64,000 nucleotides of DNA from assembly GCA_011037195.1 (NCBI GenBank), contig JAAEAF010002581.1, positions 1-64,000 on the forward strand. Direction: 5' to 3'. Below the pieces are notes generated by a model, which did not search any database, was not told the DNA's origin, and saw nothing but the letters and a program-made list of their open reading frames with translations. The stretch is from Triatoma infestans. Its lineage: Eukaryota; Arthropoda; Insecta; Hemiptera; Reduviidae. The position numbers and the translations under genes are program-made. Position 1 is the first letter of the stretch. Each line of letters opens with the position of its first letter. Below are positions 22,373 through 33,337 of the stretch, piece by piece.

Positions 22373-22446
22373 AAATCTCACACTTTGTACATTTTAGAGA
22401 CGACCATATTCTCCGGTCATATATTGATCTCCAAGGGGCCACTATA

Positions 22447-23360
22447 CGAGGTGTGTAAATTAAGTAATGAGTAATGATTTTTTTATCTTTTTTTTACTCA
22501 AATAAAATTACAATTCAACATTGTCCTCTTCAAAGTAACTACCTTGGGAAGCCACACAACGCTGAAGACGATTCTTCCATTCGTCATAGCAGTGCTGGAA
22601 CTCGGATACTGGAATAGACTTCAGTTGGTCGGTTACGGCTGTTTGAATATTCTCCAATGTTCCAAAATGACGTCCCTTGAGGTGATTTTTCAATTTGGGG
22701 AACAAAAAAAAGTCACATGGACTCAAGTCGGGTGAATAAGGAGGCTGAGGAGCCACAGGAATGTTATTACTGGCCAAATACTATTTTTCTACTACTATTT
22801 TTCGGAACCATTTTTGCACAAATTTTTCTTATCCCCAATTCATTAGTCAAAATTTGATGAACGGTTGTGTGAGTCAAATTCAACTCTTCGCCGATCATTC
22901 GGACTGTCAAACGACGATCTGAACGCACGAGATCGCGGATTATGCCAACATTTTCGTCGGTTCTTGAAGATGAAGGCCTTCCGCAGCGAGGCTCGTCTTC
23001 AATTGATTCCCTTCCTTCTGCAAACGACTTAAACCACCTAAAACCTGTGCTCCCGACAAAACATTGTCTCCATAGGCCTGGCACAGTTTTTCAAACGTTT
23101 CCGTTGCACTGTGCCCAAGTCTGAAGCAAAACCTGATAGCACAACGTTGCTCGTAATTGATGTCACGCATTTTTAAAACGCACTGAAAAAAACCTTGCTC
23201 ACAAAAAAGTCACTACGGACAGTGCAACAACTCTAGCATTTTCAAATTTGCACTGGACGTGTATCAGATGTTTACTTGCCCTACCACGCTTGCGCCGCGT
23301 CTCCTGTGTTGCCAGATCGAACACTAGAAAATCAGTCTCATTACTTAATTTACAACCTCG
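22447..23360 (-). mobile_element. Mariner deletion derivative 1
   Basis: Inverted ends CGAGGTGTGTAAATTAAGTA (22447) and its complement (ending 23360, with a 2 bp loss) are flanked by TA on both sides. At 914 bp it is ~370 bp shorter than an intact mariner such as the one at 44505. The minus-strand frames give the transposase N-terminus and C-terminus only. It is the same subfamily as the copy at 41040 but has a different internal deletion. Confidence 0.93.
22508..23170 (-). pseudogene. Mariner transposase remnant, central part deleted
   Basis: From ATG at 23170 the minus strand reads the paired helix-turn-helix region. A one-base deletion near 23045 (compared with 41355) shifts the frame within the first 45 residues. 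The next frame runs to LTNELGIRKICAKMVPKN, and then the sequence jumps to the C-terminal YSPDLSPCDFFLFP region and the normal end. The part containing the first two catalytic aspartates is gone; only the third remains. No active transposase can be made. The intact enzyme would bind its own ends and cut and paste at TA. Confidence 0.9.
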
Positions 23361-23362
23361 TA

Positions 23363-24480
23363 TAATCTTCTTGTGTCACACTGTAGCCAGGACTTACACG
23401 CATAAGGCCGAGGCCATGTATGTATTTTGCACTTTTATCAGTGTATGTTTGTGCTTGTAACAAAATATTTCAAAAACTAAAGAAAAACGTAGGTACTCAA
23501 AAACTTATTAAACAGCAACATTGGTAATTACATCGGTAATTTAATTACCGTAATTACGAGAAAGTTTATTCGTTTAAACAAAATTTGTTTCAACGAATAT
23601 TAATATGAGTGCGCGCGTCATCAGTGTATACAAACATCATAAAATCATGATTTACCGACACGAAGTTTTCTGTCAAAAGCCGTAATAGAATTGTAATGAA
23701 CGAGTAAGAGAAACTGCTATGAATGTTTAACCTCCAATTATTAATTTTAATAACTTAAATGTCAGTAAGGTAAATTAAAGCGTTAATGGTTTTATGTTAT
23801 AATTTATGTATATTTAAACTGATTTCATAAAACTAATTCCCAGCCTTCAATATTACGTGAAATAAGATTAAGTTGGCAGTAAGTAACCCCTCCACTAACT
23901 CCCCTCCATTAAATATAGATATAATAAAAAACAAGATTATTTAATTAAAACTGTTATTATACGATATCATACTAATTAACCTAATTGGAGATTATTATTA
24001 TTATTTAATTAAATTCATATTTCAAAAATTTTTTTTTTGTTAAAAAAAATACATGCAAATTCAATGAAGGTTAATGTAGTAATCTGGTAATTATGACACC
24101 AAACGGGAGGTAATCACTTCCTTATGGTAATGTAACATAAATATTTACATTGTGTACAAAGCGATATATTCCTGGTTTAATTATAGGTTCGAAAAAAAAT
24201 TACTATTGTTTTTGTATCCTTATTTAACTCTTTAAGCACTTGATTAAGTGTTGAAAGTTTCATTTCAATATTTTACATTCTGCATATTTTTCAAACAGTT
24301 CATTCAATAATGCTAAATTTATGGAATATAAATTTATTTCCTTCGCGCGACATCTTTTTATCCATTCATTGTAGAAATCATCAACCTGTGGGATCCCATT
24401 AATTAATTTAATGTTTATTAATGTTTATTTTTTTTTTACTTTTTGCGATTTTTTTTTAAAACGTTTCGAACAAATTTTTT
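23363..24480. other. Unassigned AT-rich stretch
   Basis: No gene or repeat was recognised. A short T-rich piece at 24420-24490 faintly resembles repeat A. Confidence 0.45.
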
Positions 24481-24612
24481 TAAAAGCTGTTATGATAACT
24501 GTTAAGTTGTGGGCCATGCAAGTCTGTGTTATCACACTGTTTATCAAGACATCCGATGGTGGACAAACGCCCGCAATCCCGTCGGTGACTGGAAAATATC
24601 TAATAACTACTC
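24481..24612 (+). mobile_element. Decayed Penelope-like end
   Basis: It is colinear with 59295-59400: 'gcaagtctgtgttatcacactgttta' then 'acatccgatggtggacaaacgcccg' and 'gtcggtgac'. Compared with that copy the hammerhead core has lost CTGATGA (now CGATGGT) and GAAA (now GCAA), so it is dead. Confidence 0.65.
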
Positions 24613-25354
24613 AAACTAATAGTAAACTTCTAAAAAAAAACTTAATCTGTATTTTCTCCAAATCACATTATGATTTATACGAATTTGCTGACTCCAAATA
24701 AAATGTTTACTTAATCATCTTCAAAAGTAACATTTAAATTTGATATAATCTACAGAGAAAAATACGAGGAATTTGTTATATGGCCTTATGTGTTTATAGT
24801 GATTATCTACTGGCGTTCTTTTGGGTGTCAGTGTTTGTGTATAGAATGTAGTAAAGGGTCTGTAGGTTTGTATGTGGAGTGGGGAGCTTGTTATTGTAAA
24901 CTCAACCTAAGTGATTGCATATATCAACTGGATCTGTACCTAAGCCGAATGCGTAAAAGTAGTTGGTGCTGCCTAAGCTGGGGAGCCAAAATCCCTGAAA
25001 AAGTGGTTACTTCATTTCTCCTAGAGGTTTTAGATATGTAAGACTACTGTTGGCGGGAGTTAATAAAATCAAAAGTATTTCCATGAAGATTGCGAGTTAC
25101 TTCATAATGTTTAAAGAGGTAAGATAGATTTTTAAGTACTTTCAAGACAATACGGACAGCATTACCCACCAACTGATCATTATTCTTCACTTCTAGGAAA
25201 AACTGGTATAATTTTGGATCGTTTGGAATATTGGGTTACTTATTTGTGCTTTAAGTTCATGCTAGAGAGATACTTCTAATTTATGATTACAATTTCTCCC
25301 GAATTCCATTCAGTTTTTGAGCTATCTCTCTTCTTGTACATCATTGCAAATCCA
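24613..25354. other. Unassigned stretch
   Basis: An 83-codon plus frame at 24790-25041 is cysteine-rich and less AT-biased than its surroundings, but it has no recognisable domain, and no splice or polyadenylation context supports it. Confidence 0.4.
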
Positions 25355-25640
25355 TTCATTATTTATTTATTTATTCATTCTTTCATATAAACGGGTTTAT
25401 ACCCAGTTACAAGGTTATCAAATATAAAATTAAATATCTATACACTAAAAACAGTTGACACATTAATATTGTGACTAAGTAATTACTAAAATATAAGTTA
25501 CTATAAAACTAAAATATTTTCTTAAGTTGTTGTAAGTATAATATAAAAATATAAAAGTAGTTAAAATAATGATAATTGAAGGTAAACATACAAGTCTTTA
25601 TACAAAATTTGTAATATACACATCAATCATAGTTCCTTTC

Positions 25641-25937
25641 CTAGTGAAAATTTAGTAAGTAATTTTTAAATTCTACAGGTGAAATATGGAGAATATCACA
25701 TTGCAGTTCGTTCGTTGATGCCATTAGTCTGGGAATAGGGCTAAATTTTAAATAGTCAGTCTCGTAAGTAGTTTTTGAGAATAGTATTTTCTGTCTAGTA
25801 GTAAACTTTGGCACGTGAAAATTCAGTAAGTTAAGAATATAGGAACAATCAATTTGGTTGTGTAAGAGTTTATACATGAAAGTCAAATCAGTGTGTCGTC
25901 TCATAGAATGTAGTCTGAAAAGTCCAGTAGTTTCCAT
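25641..25937 (-). pseudogene. C-terminus of CR1/Jockey-like ORF2
   Basis: The 98-codon frame reads RLHSMRRHTDLTFMYKLLHN, LNLLNFHVP and a final EFKNYLL. This is the characteristic tail of many arthropod CR1/Jockey-type ORF2 proteins (RR..D..F.YKLL...L..LNF.VP). It is followed by the 3' UTR and (AAAT)n tail. Confidence 0.75.
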
Positions 25938-26384
25938 GATCGTCTAAGACGGTACGTCTAAGTAAGTTCCAGTCTCCCGATACCAAAAAAGACGTAGAAA
26001 TCTTCTTTGTATGGCTTCAATAGCATCAATATACGTTTTCTAATAAGGTGACCAGACACAGTAGAACAATATCCTAAAATAGGACGTAGCAGAACCTTGT
26101 ACAAAGTGACCATATCCGAGGATTCTTAAATTGTTTGGTTGTTCTCTGAATAAAGCCTAAAATTTTGTTTGCTTTATTAATAGTCAATACCAAGATCTTT
26201 AATAGAAGTTTGTCTGTCAAGAGGAGTGTCGTGTATAGAATAGTTAGATGAGAGAATCACGACAGAGAGTGAAAGATACTATTTTACACTTATCAATGTT
26301 GAGTTGCATTTTATTAGCATTGCACCAATCAACAAGACAATCCAGAGAATGCTATAGCATGTCAGCATCTTGAATGGATCTTAT

Positions 26385-26525
26385 GATAGGATAGATCTTT
26401 AAATCATCTGCAAACAGAGCAAGAAACAGCAGGAAATGTCATTAATAAACAGTTTGAAGAGGAAGGGCCAAGGAGTGATCCTTGAGGGACACCCGAAGTG
26501 ACAGCTATACTTTGGCTATGGCGGG
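26385..26525 (-). pseudogene. RT catalytic region of the CR1/Jockey-like element
   Basis: The minus strand gives TSGVPQGSLLGP (about 26480-26515), LFINDI (about 26440-26455) and FADDLKIY with the Asp pair at 26403-26408. Frames differ between these motifs, so the enzyme is dead. A second copy of the SGVPQGS block lies at 28340-28375 because of the duplication around the RTE insert. Confidence 0.8.
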
Positions 26526-26757
26526 TTGTAGGCAAATGGGTCGGTAGTTAGTAATGTTCATACGATTTCCATTTTTATGTAGAGGAATTACAAAGCTAAG
26601 TTTTAGAGAATTAGGAAAGACACGAGTAACGTAAGAGGAGCAAAAGTCAGTTTACGGTTTTTTAAGAGCAAAGGCGGTATCTTATCAGGTCCAGCATCTT
26701 TTCTAGTATCAATTTTTAGATAAATGCTCTGTCACTTCATTAATGGTAATTTCTAGG
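26453..26757. repeat. Left copy of the direct duplication flanking the RTE
   Basis: It matches 28326-28930 from 'ttgaagaggaagggccaag' to 'aatggtaatttcta'. It lacks ~290 bp present in the right copy (between cagctat and actttggc) and a further ~22 bp after 'gaaagacac'. Confidence 0.85.
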
Positions 26758-26760
26758 TAA

Positions 26761-28306
26761 TGGTTTCTTTCTGGCAGGGCGGGGGAGATAGAAGAAGAGG
26801 ATCCACCGGAGAAGGAGGAGATAGAGAACATTATCCAGGCACTCAGGAACAATCGTTCTCCTGGAATAGATGAGATACCTGCGGAGCTACTTAAGTATGG
26901 AGGAGGACCGGAAATAAATGTGCTGCATAGTTTAAATTATGATATCTGGATGCAAGAAAAATTACCTGAAGAGTGGAAGACAGCTGTTTTGTGTCCCATT
27001 TACAAGAAGGGTGATAGGCTTAACTGTGGAAATTACAGGGGAATTGCATTGCTGCCTACAGTGTACAAAGTTTTCTCTATAGCAGTAAGTAATAGGCTGT
27101 CAACATGGGCAGAGAGGATAATTGGTGACTATCAGTCCAGTTTCAGGAAAAACCGGTCAACAGTCGACCACATCTTCTCGGTCCGCCAAATGTTGGAAAA
27201 TACTTATGAGCACAGTGTGGACTTGCACCACTTGTTTGTAGATTTTCAGCAAGCCTACGATTCGATTGACAGGAAAGCAATGCTAACAGCTATGAGAAGT
27301 TTGGGAATACCTGACAAGTTAGTCAGGTTGAAAAAGGTTAGCTTGAATGATACTAACTGTAGGGTTAAGATTCAGAATTCCCTGTCAGAACAGTTTAGAG
27401 TAGCCTGCGGCCTCAGGCAGGGTGATCCAGTATCACCCATATTATTCAACCTGGCTTTGGAGTTTGCTATAAGAGCTGTGAGAACCAACCCCGGAGGGCA
27501 CATCTATAATAGAATGACCCAGCACCTTGCGTATGCGGATGATGTGTTGCTAACAGGACGTACAGTAGGATCATTAGCTGGTATACTCGAAGAATTTGAG
27601 AATTCGTCAAAAAAGCTTGGTTTGTTTATGAACGAAAAGAAAACAAAGTACATGAAGACTTCGAGAAACCAAGCAAGAAATCCAGCTAGCGTACAACTGT
27701 TGGGACACGTCTTTCCAGGAACAGACTGTTTTAAGTATTTGGGAGCAGTCGTGACACATAAAAATGAAATAGAAGAAGAAATAAAGGCTAGGATTGCTGC
27801 AGGCAACAGGTGCTTATTTGCTCTGTCTAAAGCTCTCCGCTTTAAGGTGTTGTCACGGGATGCCAAAATAACATCATATAAAACGACCATAAAGCCGGTA
27901 GTTACATACGCGTGTGAAACCTGGGTATTAACTAAGTCATCTGAGAATGCGCTAGGGGTTTGGGAACGCAAAGTTCTGAGAAAGTTGTTTGGGGCCAAGA
28001 TAGTGGAGGGACAGTGGCGCTCCAGAACCAATGCCGAATTGTACGAAAGCATAGTGGCCAGTAAAGCAAGCTCGTATGAGATGGCTGGGTCATGTCGAGA
28101 GGATGGAAGAAGAGCGCTTTCTGAAAAGACTCCTGTATGGGAATCCAGGAGGTGCAAGAAAGAAGGGTAGACCTCGTAAGAGATGGCTCAACGATGTCCA
28201 GGAGGACCTCTCCGCATTGGGTGTAAGAAGATGGAGAAGAGAAGCGGCTGACAGAGCCGAATGGCAGAAAATTGTTAATGAGGCCCTGGTCCATTTTGGA
28301 CTGTAG
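26761..28306 (+). pseudogene. RTE-like reverse transcriptase ORF with one frameshift
   Basis: The frame is open from 26761 to 28170. It carries NNRSPGIDEIPAELLK (26842-26900), CPIYKKGDR..CGNYRGIALL (RT block 1), FVDFQQAYDSIDR (block with the first Asp), GLRQGDPVSPILFNLALE and AYADDV (Asp pair at 27538-27543). A TYACETWVLTK thumb follows, then WERKVLRKLFGA. A frameshift close to 28070 moves the reading to a second frame, 28076-28306, with RWLGHVERM, GRPRKRW and GVRRWRREAADRAEW, the standard RTE tail. Apart from 5' truncation and this single shift it is well preserved, so it is probably young. It could not be expressed as one protein. Confidence 0.88.
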
Positions 28307-28325
28307 TGCCATGGTAGTAGTAGTA
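26761..28325 (+). mobile_element. 5'-truncated RTE-like non-LTR retrotransposon
   Basis: It begins within the RT N-terminal region and ends with a short (TAG)n tail (28312-28325) after the ORF stop. Simple-repeat tails are characteristic of the RTE clade. The apurinic endonuclease domain is missing. The flanking duplication marks both borders. Confidence 0.85.
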
Positions 28326-28930
28326 GTTGAAGAGGAAGGGCCAAGCAGTGATCCTTGAGGGACACCCGAAGTGACAGCTATTTTTTTAGTAAGAATTATT
28401 TTAGTATTTTTAAGTAAGAAGTGAACCAATTTAGGAGCAAACCATGTATACTGTAACAGTAAAGTTTGTGTATCAGTAGACAGTGATCCACTCTGTCAAA
28501 AGCCTTAGAGAAATCCAAGTATATCGTGTCAACTTGTCGGATAGCTAGAACTGTAATAGTGTAGTCATGAAAAGAAATAAGATTTGTTGCAGCTGAACGT
28601 TTGGGATAAAAGCTGTTGAGGTGTTAAGTAATGGTTAAGTAAAGGACCAATTGACTTCAATACCAAGGCTTCAAAGACTTTGGCTATGGCGGGTTGTAGG
28701 CAAATGGGTCGGTAGTTAGTAATGTTCATACGATTTCCATTTTTATGTAGAGGAATTACAAAGCTAAGTTTTAGAGAATTAGGAAAGACACCAGTTGATA
28801 AGGACTTATTAAAGAGTAACGTAAGAGAAGCAAAAGTCAGTTTACTGTTTTTTAGGAGCAAAGGCGGTATCTTATCAGGTCCAGCATCTTTTCTAGTATC
28901 AGTTTTTTAGATAAATTCTCTGTCACTTCT
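28326..28930. repeat. Right copy of the direct duplication flanking the RTE
   Basis: This is the fuller copy, 605 bp. Its minus strand encodes part of the CR1/Jockey RT (28565-28861: LSFVIPLHKNG, NITNYRPI). Its left border touches the RTE tail. Confidence 0.85.
28565..28861 (-). pseudogene. RT N-terminal part of the CR1/Jockey-like element
   Basis: The frame reads LNKSLSTGVFPNSLK-type text, VIPLHKNGNRMNITNYRPI and AIAKVFEALV, i.e. the first RT blocks. Just upstream on the minus strand, AGPDKIPPLLLKN is readable in the same region. It stops near its C-terminal side. Confidence 0.8.
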
Positions 28931-29449
28931 TAATGGTAATTTCTAAATTATGCAGGTTCAAAGAGGTTGTAGAAATCTGATGAGAGTTATTAATGCTAGA
29001 TGAAATGTAGTAAATGCTTCTGAAGTAATCTGCAAATAGATCTGCCAAGCGATTTTTGTCGGAAATAATAGTACCATTTATGCATAATGAGTCAATTTAA
29101 GCACCATCTGTCCAGAAAAACGAATGCTGTTTTGTTTTGCTTATGTGTGTGTAAAATTTAGTAGCTATTCTTGCTTTAATTTAAGATAATAGAATTAAAT
29201 ATAAATGTAAATATAGAAATGATCAATTAAATTTACCATTCATTAACACTATAGCTTGCATTAAATACAATTTCTGAATATAAATTAATCCATTCATACA
29301 AATAGAAAGGAACTTATATATCAGAAACATTCCACATTATACACTTATAATAATAATTGATTTTATTTTAAATATGAAAGAAAGCATTTGGCATTTATAC
29401 AAAGAAATTTAAAAAATAAACCTTATGCATTACTTTTGTGAAGAAAATG

Positions 29450-29926
29450 TTGGGATTGCGTCGAAATTGTAGATTTTACCAGGATTATACGGAAGGATTT
29501 GGTCAATTTTTTCGAAAATGGTTTTTTAAATTCGCATTTAGTTCCTTAATAAGTTTTATTTGAAACATTTTTGAGGAAGATTGCTTTTTTTGGGGGATTC
29601 CAAATTAAGAGAACTTTTTAAAATGTTAGTTAAACTTTTCTCTGATGTGCAATTTCAGTAGTTATAACTTACTGTTTTATCATTCATATAAAAAATATGG
29701 AGGGCCATTAAATTCATTGCAAAAATTCCAAGATAATGATAGTGAAAATCTGTTAAATGTAAGAGCCCTTTTAATGAATAAATTTTTGCACAGTGTTGTT
29801 GGGATTGAAAGAAGCGCTGTATTGTGTTCTATAATGTAGTCTCATTCAGATAGCTCCTATGATCCTTTAAAAAAACAACAGTTATTTGGAGTCTATGAGT
29901 GTTTCACATCAGATTCTTTTTTTTTT
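29450..29926 (+). repeat. Repeat A copy, strongly diverged
   Basis: Only family hallmarks remain: 'cgaaaatggttttt', 'ttttatttgaaacattttt' at 29547, and the 3' end 'atgagtgtttcacatcagat' plus T run at 29897-29926. Confidence 0.55.
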
Positions 29927-31125
29927 CTTCAATCTTGAAATTATTAATTTAGATTTTATTTAACGCAATCATAATGGCAATGGTTTTTGAAGTTGTAACA
30001 AAAGTAAGGTTATAAATCCACTTTATAGTACATTACAATTATGGTTATAATTTATTATGATTTTATATGAAATAATATATTATTATTTGGAGAACTTGTT
30101 AAATTACTTTTCAGTGTTTGTAGGAGCTCATAAAGATCCCAAGGGAATACTAGTGAGTCATAATAATAGCTTTCTCCTAATATATGTGTTTTGCTTGCGT
30201 AACTTATAAATTTCAATTTTTTTTCACTCCCACTTTACTATAAATAAAAGTTTACAATAAAAAAAACATCTGGATATATATATAAAACAGTTTCTTGTTT
30301 TTTTGGGACCATTGTATTTGTTTTTATTCGTTTATGTTATTAAGTTTAGTGCAAAGTTTTAGGAATTTTTCTCGAACATAAATATATTTTATGTTTAATG
30401 CACTATAAGATTAATTCTAAAGGGAGATAAAGTTTATCAGATGATTTATCTATTATTATTGAGTGAAAAAAAAATATATATATTTTATATTAAAGAAAGA
30501 AAAAAAAATATATATATATATCGTCAACATACTAAGATTGTGAATACAATGAAAAATTAGGTAATGGTGTAGTTGATATACTTACATGTAGGACCAGCTC
30601 CAATTGAAAGTAGTTACCTGGTTATACAATCATCTGTATCTCATACAGTTGTTGAACTGTGACCGCCAGTATATTGATGTGATCTATTGGTATCGTTATA
30701 AACTTGACATTGCTTTCACTTCAACTAGTATTCTCTCATACCGTCTTCAAAAAAAAAAAAAAAGTAAGCATTTACTGGCCCTCCTATGGTTGTCTTAAAT
30801 TATGATGGACTCATATATAACATTTCTAAGCAATGTGCTTGTTATAAAAAAAAAGAATCTGTTGAATTATGTTCAGATGTTAGGATATGTAGTCATGTAG
30901 TAATAAAATGATGTTTGTTTCAATGAGGTCAAGGCTAAACCAAACCTGTGTTTCTAGATTTTAGATTTATTTTCCAAAAGTTATAGAAAAGTACCTACTG
31001 TGAAACACCCTGATAGTTTTCTTATTGTTGCAATTATTTACAGGATTATTAAAAACTGAAAATTAGAACTGTTGAATTGTTGAATAAACGTTAAAATTGA
31101 TGATAGCATTAGTTAAATATTCATC
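29927..31125. other. Unassigned AT-rich stretch
   Basis: It includes AT/A-rich simple sequence at 30465-30525 and an A14 run at 30750. No gene was seen. Confidence 0.5.
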
Positions 31126-31910
31126 TTCTTCTTAATCTTGAGGAGGTCCCGGATGAGTCGATTCGCCATCATGCACAGCAATTAGCGCTGTTTCCATCCA
31201 CTTTATGGAAGATTTTACAAAAAGATCTGAGTTTAAGAGCTTACAAGATCCGGTTCGTAGAAGAATTGAAGACGATGTGACCATCATATGCGTCGTATAC
31301 TGCTGAACAAGGGTGTTCTTGATTCTCAATTTCTCCACAAAATTTTGTTCAGCAATGAGGCTAATTTTTAGTTAAATGGCCGAATTTGGAGTGATGATAA
31401 TCCAGAAGTCATTATTGAGACGCTTTTACATTCACAAAAAGTCACTGTTTGGTGGAATCATTGGCCCATATTTCTTCAAAAATGATACCGGCCAGAACGT
31501 TACAGTCAATGGAGAGTGCTGTAGATCCATGATTAATGACTTTTTCGTTCCCCCTAATTGAGTGGCGCTAATGTAGAAGGGCTTTGTTTTTCAGTGTGCG
31601 ACACAATTTATTGCAGGAAACATTCCATGAGCGCATAATTTCGCGTAATGGACCTGTGAATTGGACTCCACGATCATGTGATATCACACCTATGGATTAT
31701 TTTCCGTGGGAACATGTGAAGTCTCTAGTCAATGCCGACAAATCACAGACGTTGGACCAGTTGGAATACAACATTCGCCGCGTTATTGCCGATACACGGC
31801 TCCAACTGCTCGAAAGATTGCGCTATGTTTCTAATAAAGCCATTACCATGATTTTTTATATATTTTGTTTCATTTTAAAGTTCTATACCTCTAAATAAAA
31901 CATCCTTATG
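31126..31910 (+). pseudogene. Decayed mariner-like transposase (group with DUF4817-type N-terminus)
   Basis: Plus-strand frames give, in order: EEVPDESIRHHAQQLAL-like helix-turn-helix text (31137-31180); IWSDDNPEVIIE and SQKVTVWW (31385-31455); GGIIGPYFFKNDTGQNVTVNG (31456-31510); ISRNGPVNWTPRSCDITPMDYF (31640-31700), containing the last catalytic Asp context; and KSLVNADKSQTLDQLEYNIRR (31718-31780). These follow the order of a large insect family of mariner/IS630-type transposases. Stops and frameshifts are frequent and the middle aspartate region is poorly preserved. No TIRs could be found, so it is an old relic. Confidence 0.75.
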
Positions 31911-32957
31911 ATTTTTAAGGAAAATAATTGGAGCAGTTTTCAAAAAGAAGTCGCGATAAACGTAAAACAAAGTGTCAATAAAGTCGTACTTCTTGGTGTA
32001 CCAATTTTCTTCATACTCTTGAATTTCAGCAACCCATTATGAAAATGGCTCAACCATTATATTATATTCAAGGAATACTCTGTTGCCTTGAAAACACCAA
32101 GTATATTATTTCGCATTAAGCTTGCCCGTAAATTATATAATAAGGTTCCTTGAAATTTCCCCCCCTTCTAATAACAAATGTTACAAAATATTGTTAATGT
32201 ATGAGTAGTTTCTGGAACGTAGATAGAACACCATTTGGCATATCTTTTTAATTGCGTAGGTGTTCTCTGATTAAGGAGTGACCAGTTTTTGTTTAAATAA
32301 GGATATGCAATTTTGTCCTTACTATTTAAGTTTTCTGAAAATTTATATTTATTTTCTTTGGATATTTAATGGAATTAACAGAAATGTTTTATTAAAACAA
32401 TTTTACAAAAATGTTATCTTAAATTAATAATGTTGTGTATGATTATGAGATTTATTATAGCTTAAAAAAAAAGAAAACAAACAATATAATTGAATTACTC
32501 ATTTGGGAAAAGTACATTTAAAAATAAATCGCTATTAAAATATTCTGCGCAAATAGTAATGTAAAAAAAAAGGGGGGCACCACGTATTATAAGGAAGTCT
32601 GTCAGAACATAACGCCTCCGCTAATCGACACAGTCTTGTCTATGACATCATCCATTCCCCACACATTATTATCTACATATTTCTTTAGATTGTCAATTGT
32701 CATCTCATTTTGCCTATTTTTTTTTATTACCTTTCTTTTCCTTTTTTATTTCTAAAAAGTTGCCATTGTTTTATTCAATTATATATTTTTAGTATTTTAT
32801 TGAAATTAAAAAAAAAAATATGAGAGAATTCATAATACGCCAAACATCTGTTGTTTTTTTTTTATTTTTCTTTTGTAGAAGCTAGGTAAATCGAAATATT
32901 GTTTAATCTTTGTCTGATCATTAAAATAAAATATGAGCGACACATTTTTGATTACCC
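31911..32957. other. Unassigned stretch
   Basis: A short minus-strand frame at 32595-32720 (about 40 codons, ending in a TGA near 32595) reads NNVWGMDDVIDKTVSISGG. It looks protein-like but is too short to name. The remainder is AT-rich without features. Confidence 0.4.
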
Positions 32958-33125
32958 TTTAATGTAAGAGGAGTATTGCTTTCGTATCCAATTTTCGAAA
33001 TCTAGTTTGACCAGAAAACACCTTTTGTGATATTTTTGGGCAAGAATGGTTTCTAGTTCAGGAGTATACATACCAAATTTAAAAAAAACATAGGGGAGCC
33101 ATTTTTTAAGAAAATTTTAAAAAAA
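32958..33125 (+). repeat. Repeat A 5' end, diverged
   Basis: It starts 'taatgtaagaggagtattgctttcgt' and continues 'ccaattttcgaaatctagtttgacc', colinear with the 5' end of the family. It is cut off after ~165 bp by the SINE that follows. Confidence 0.6.
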
Positions 33126-33149
33126 CAGTATCTGCAAAAAGTTTCCTAC

Positions 33150-33336
33150 GGGAGGGATTAGCTAAGTGGTTAGCGCTTTGGACACCCACGCGTAGGAACC
33201 TCTACAGCTCACTGTTGGGTGATGGACAGTGTTGTCTGTAGCGAGAGAACACTCTCCCAAGGCCAGCAGAGTACTGAGAAGGCTCCATGCGCTAATGACT
33301 ATAGATTTTGACGCGCCTAAACTAAACAAAAAAAAT
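33150..33336 (+). mobile_element. tRNA-derived SINE (family 1), internal deletion
   Basis: The head 'gggattagctaagtggttagcgctttggac' is intact. The B box region is missing, since the sequence jumps from 'cacccacgcg' to 'taggaacctctacagctcactg'. The remaining body to 'gacgcgcctaaact' and the A tail is present. Without a B box it could not be transcribed by Pol III. Confidence 0.82.
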
Positions 33337-33337
33337 C

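Larger units (their letters stand above)
25355..29170 (-). mobile_element. CR1/Jockey-like non-LTR retrotransposon, split by an RTE element
   Basis: Read on the minus strand it runs from about 29170 (region before the RT) to a 3' end near 25360 with an (AAAT)n tail (25355-25380), typical of CR1/Jockey-type elements. The RTE insertion occupies 26761-28325 and is flanked by two copies of a ~600 bp part of the host element (26453-26757, internally deleted, and 28326-28930). All coding segments are disrupted. Confidence 0.8.

Noticed and set aside
24790..25041. Cysteine-rich frame of 83 codons
   Set aside because: Begins at TTT/ATG of weak context, has no recognisable fold, and no signal peptide with a cleavage site. 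Left as unassigned.
27504..28157. Long minus-strand open frame (217 codons)
   Set aside because: It is the antisense shadow of the RTE reverse transcriptase, has no known domain, and the sense frame carries the full RT motif set.
26920..28170. Host gene reading of the 416-codon frame
   Set aside because: The RT motifs, (TAG)n tail and flanking duplication identify it as an RTE retrotransposon.
27932..28429. Minus-strand frame of 165 codons beginning with TSGVPQGS-like text
   Set aside because: Its first residues are the genuine RT block of the CR1/Jockey-like element, but the rest crosses the border and reads antisense through the RTE. It is not one gene.
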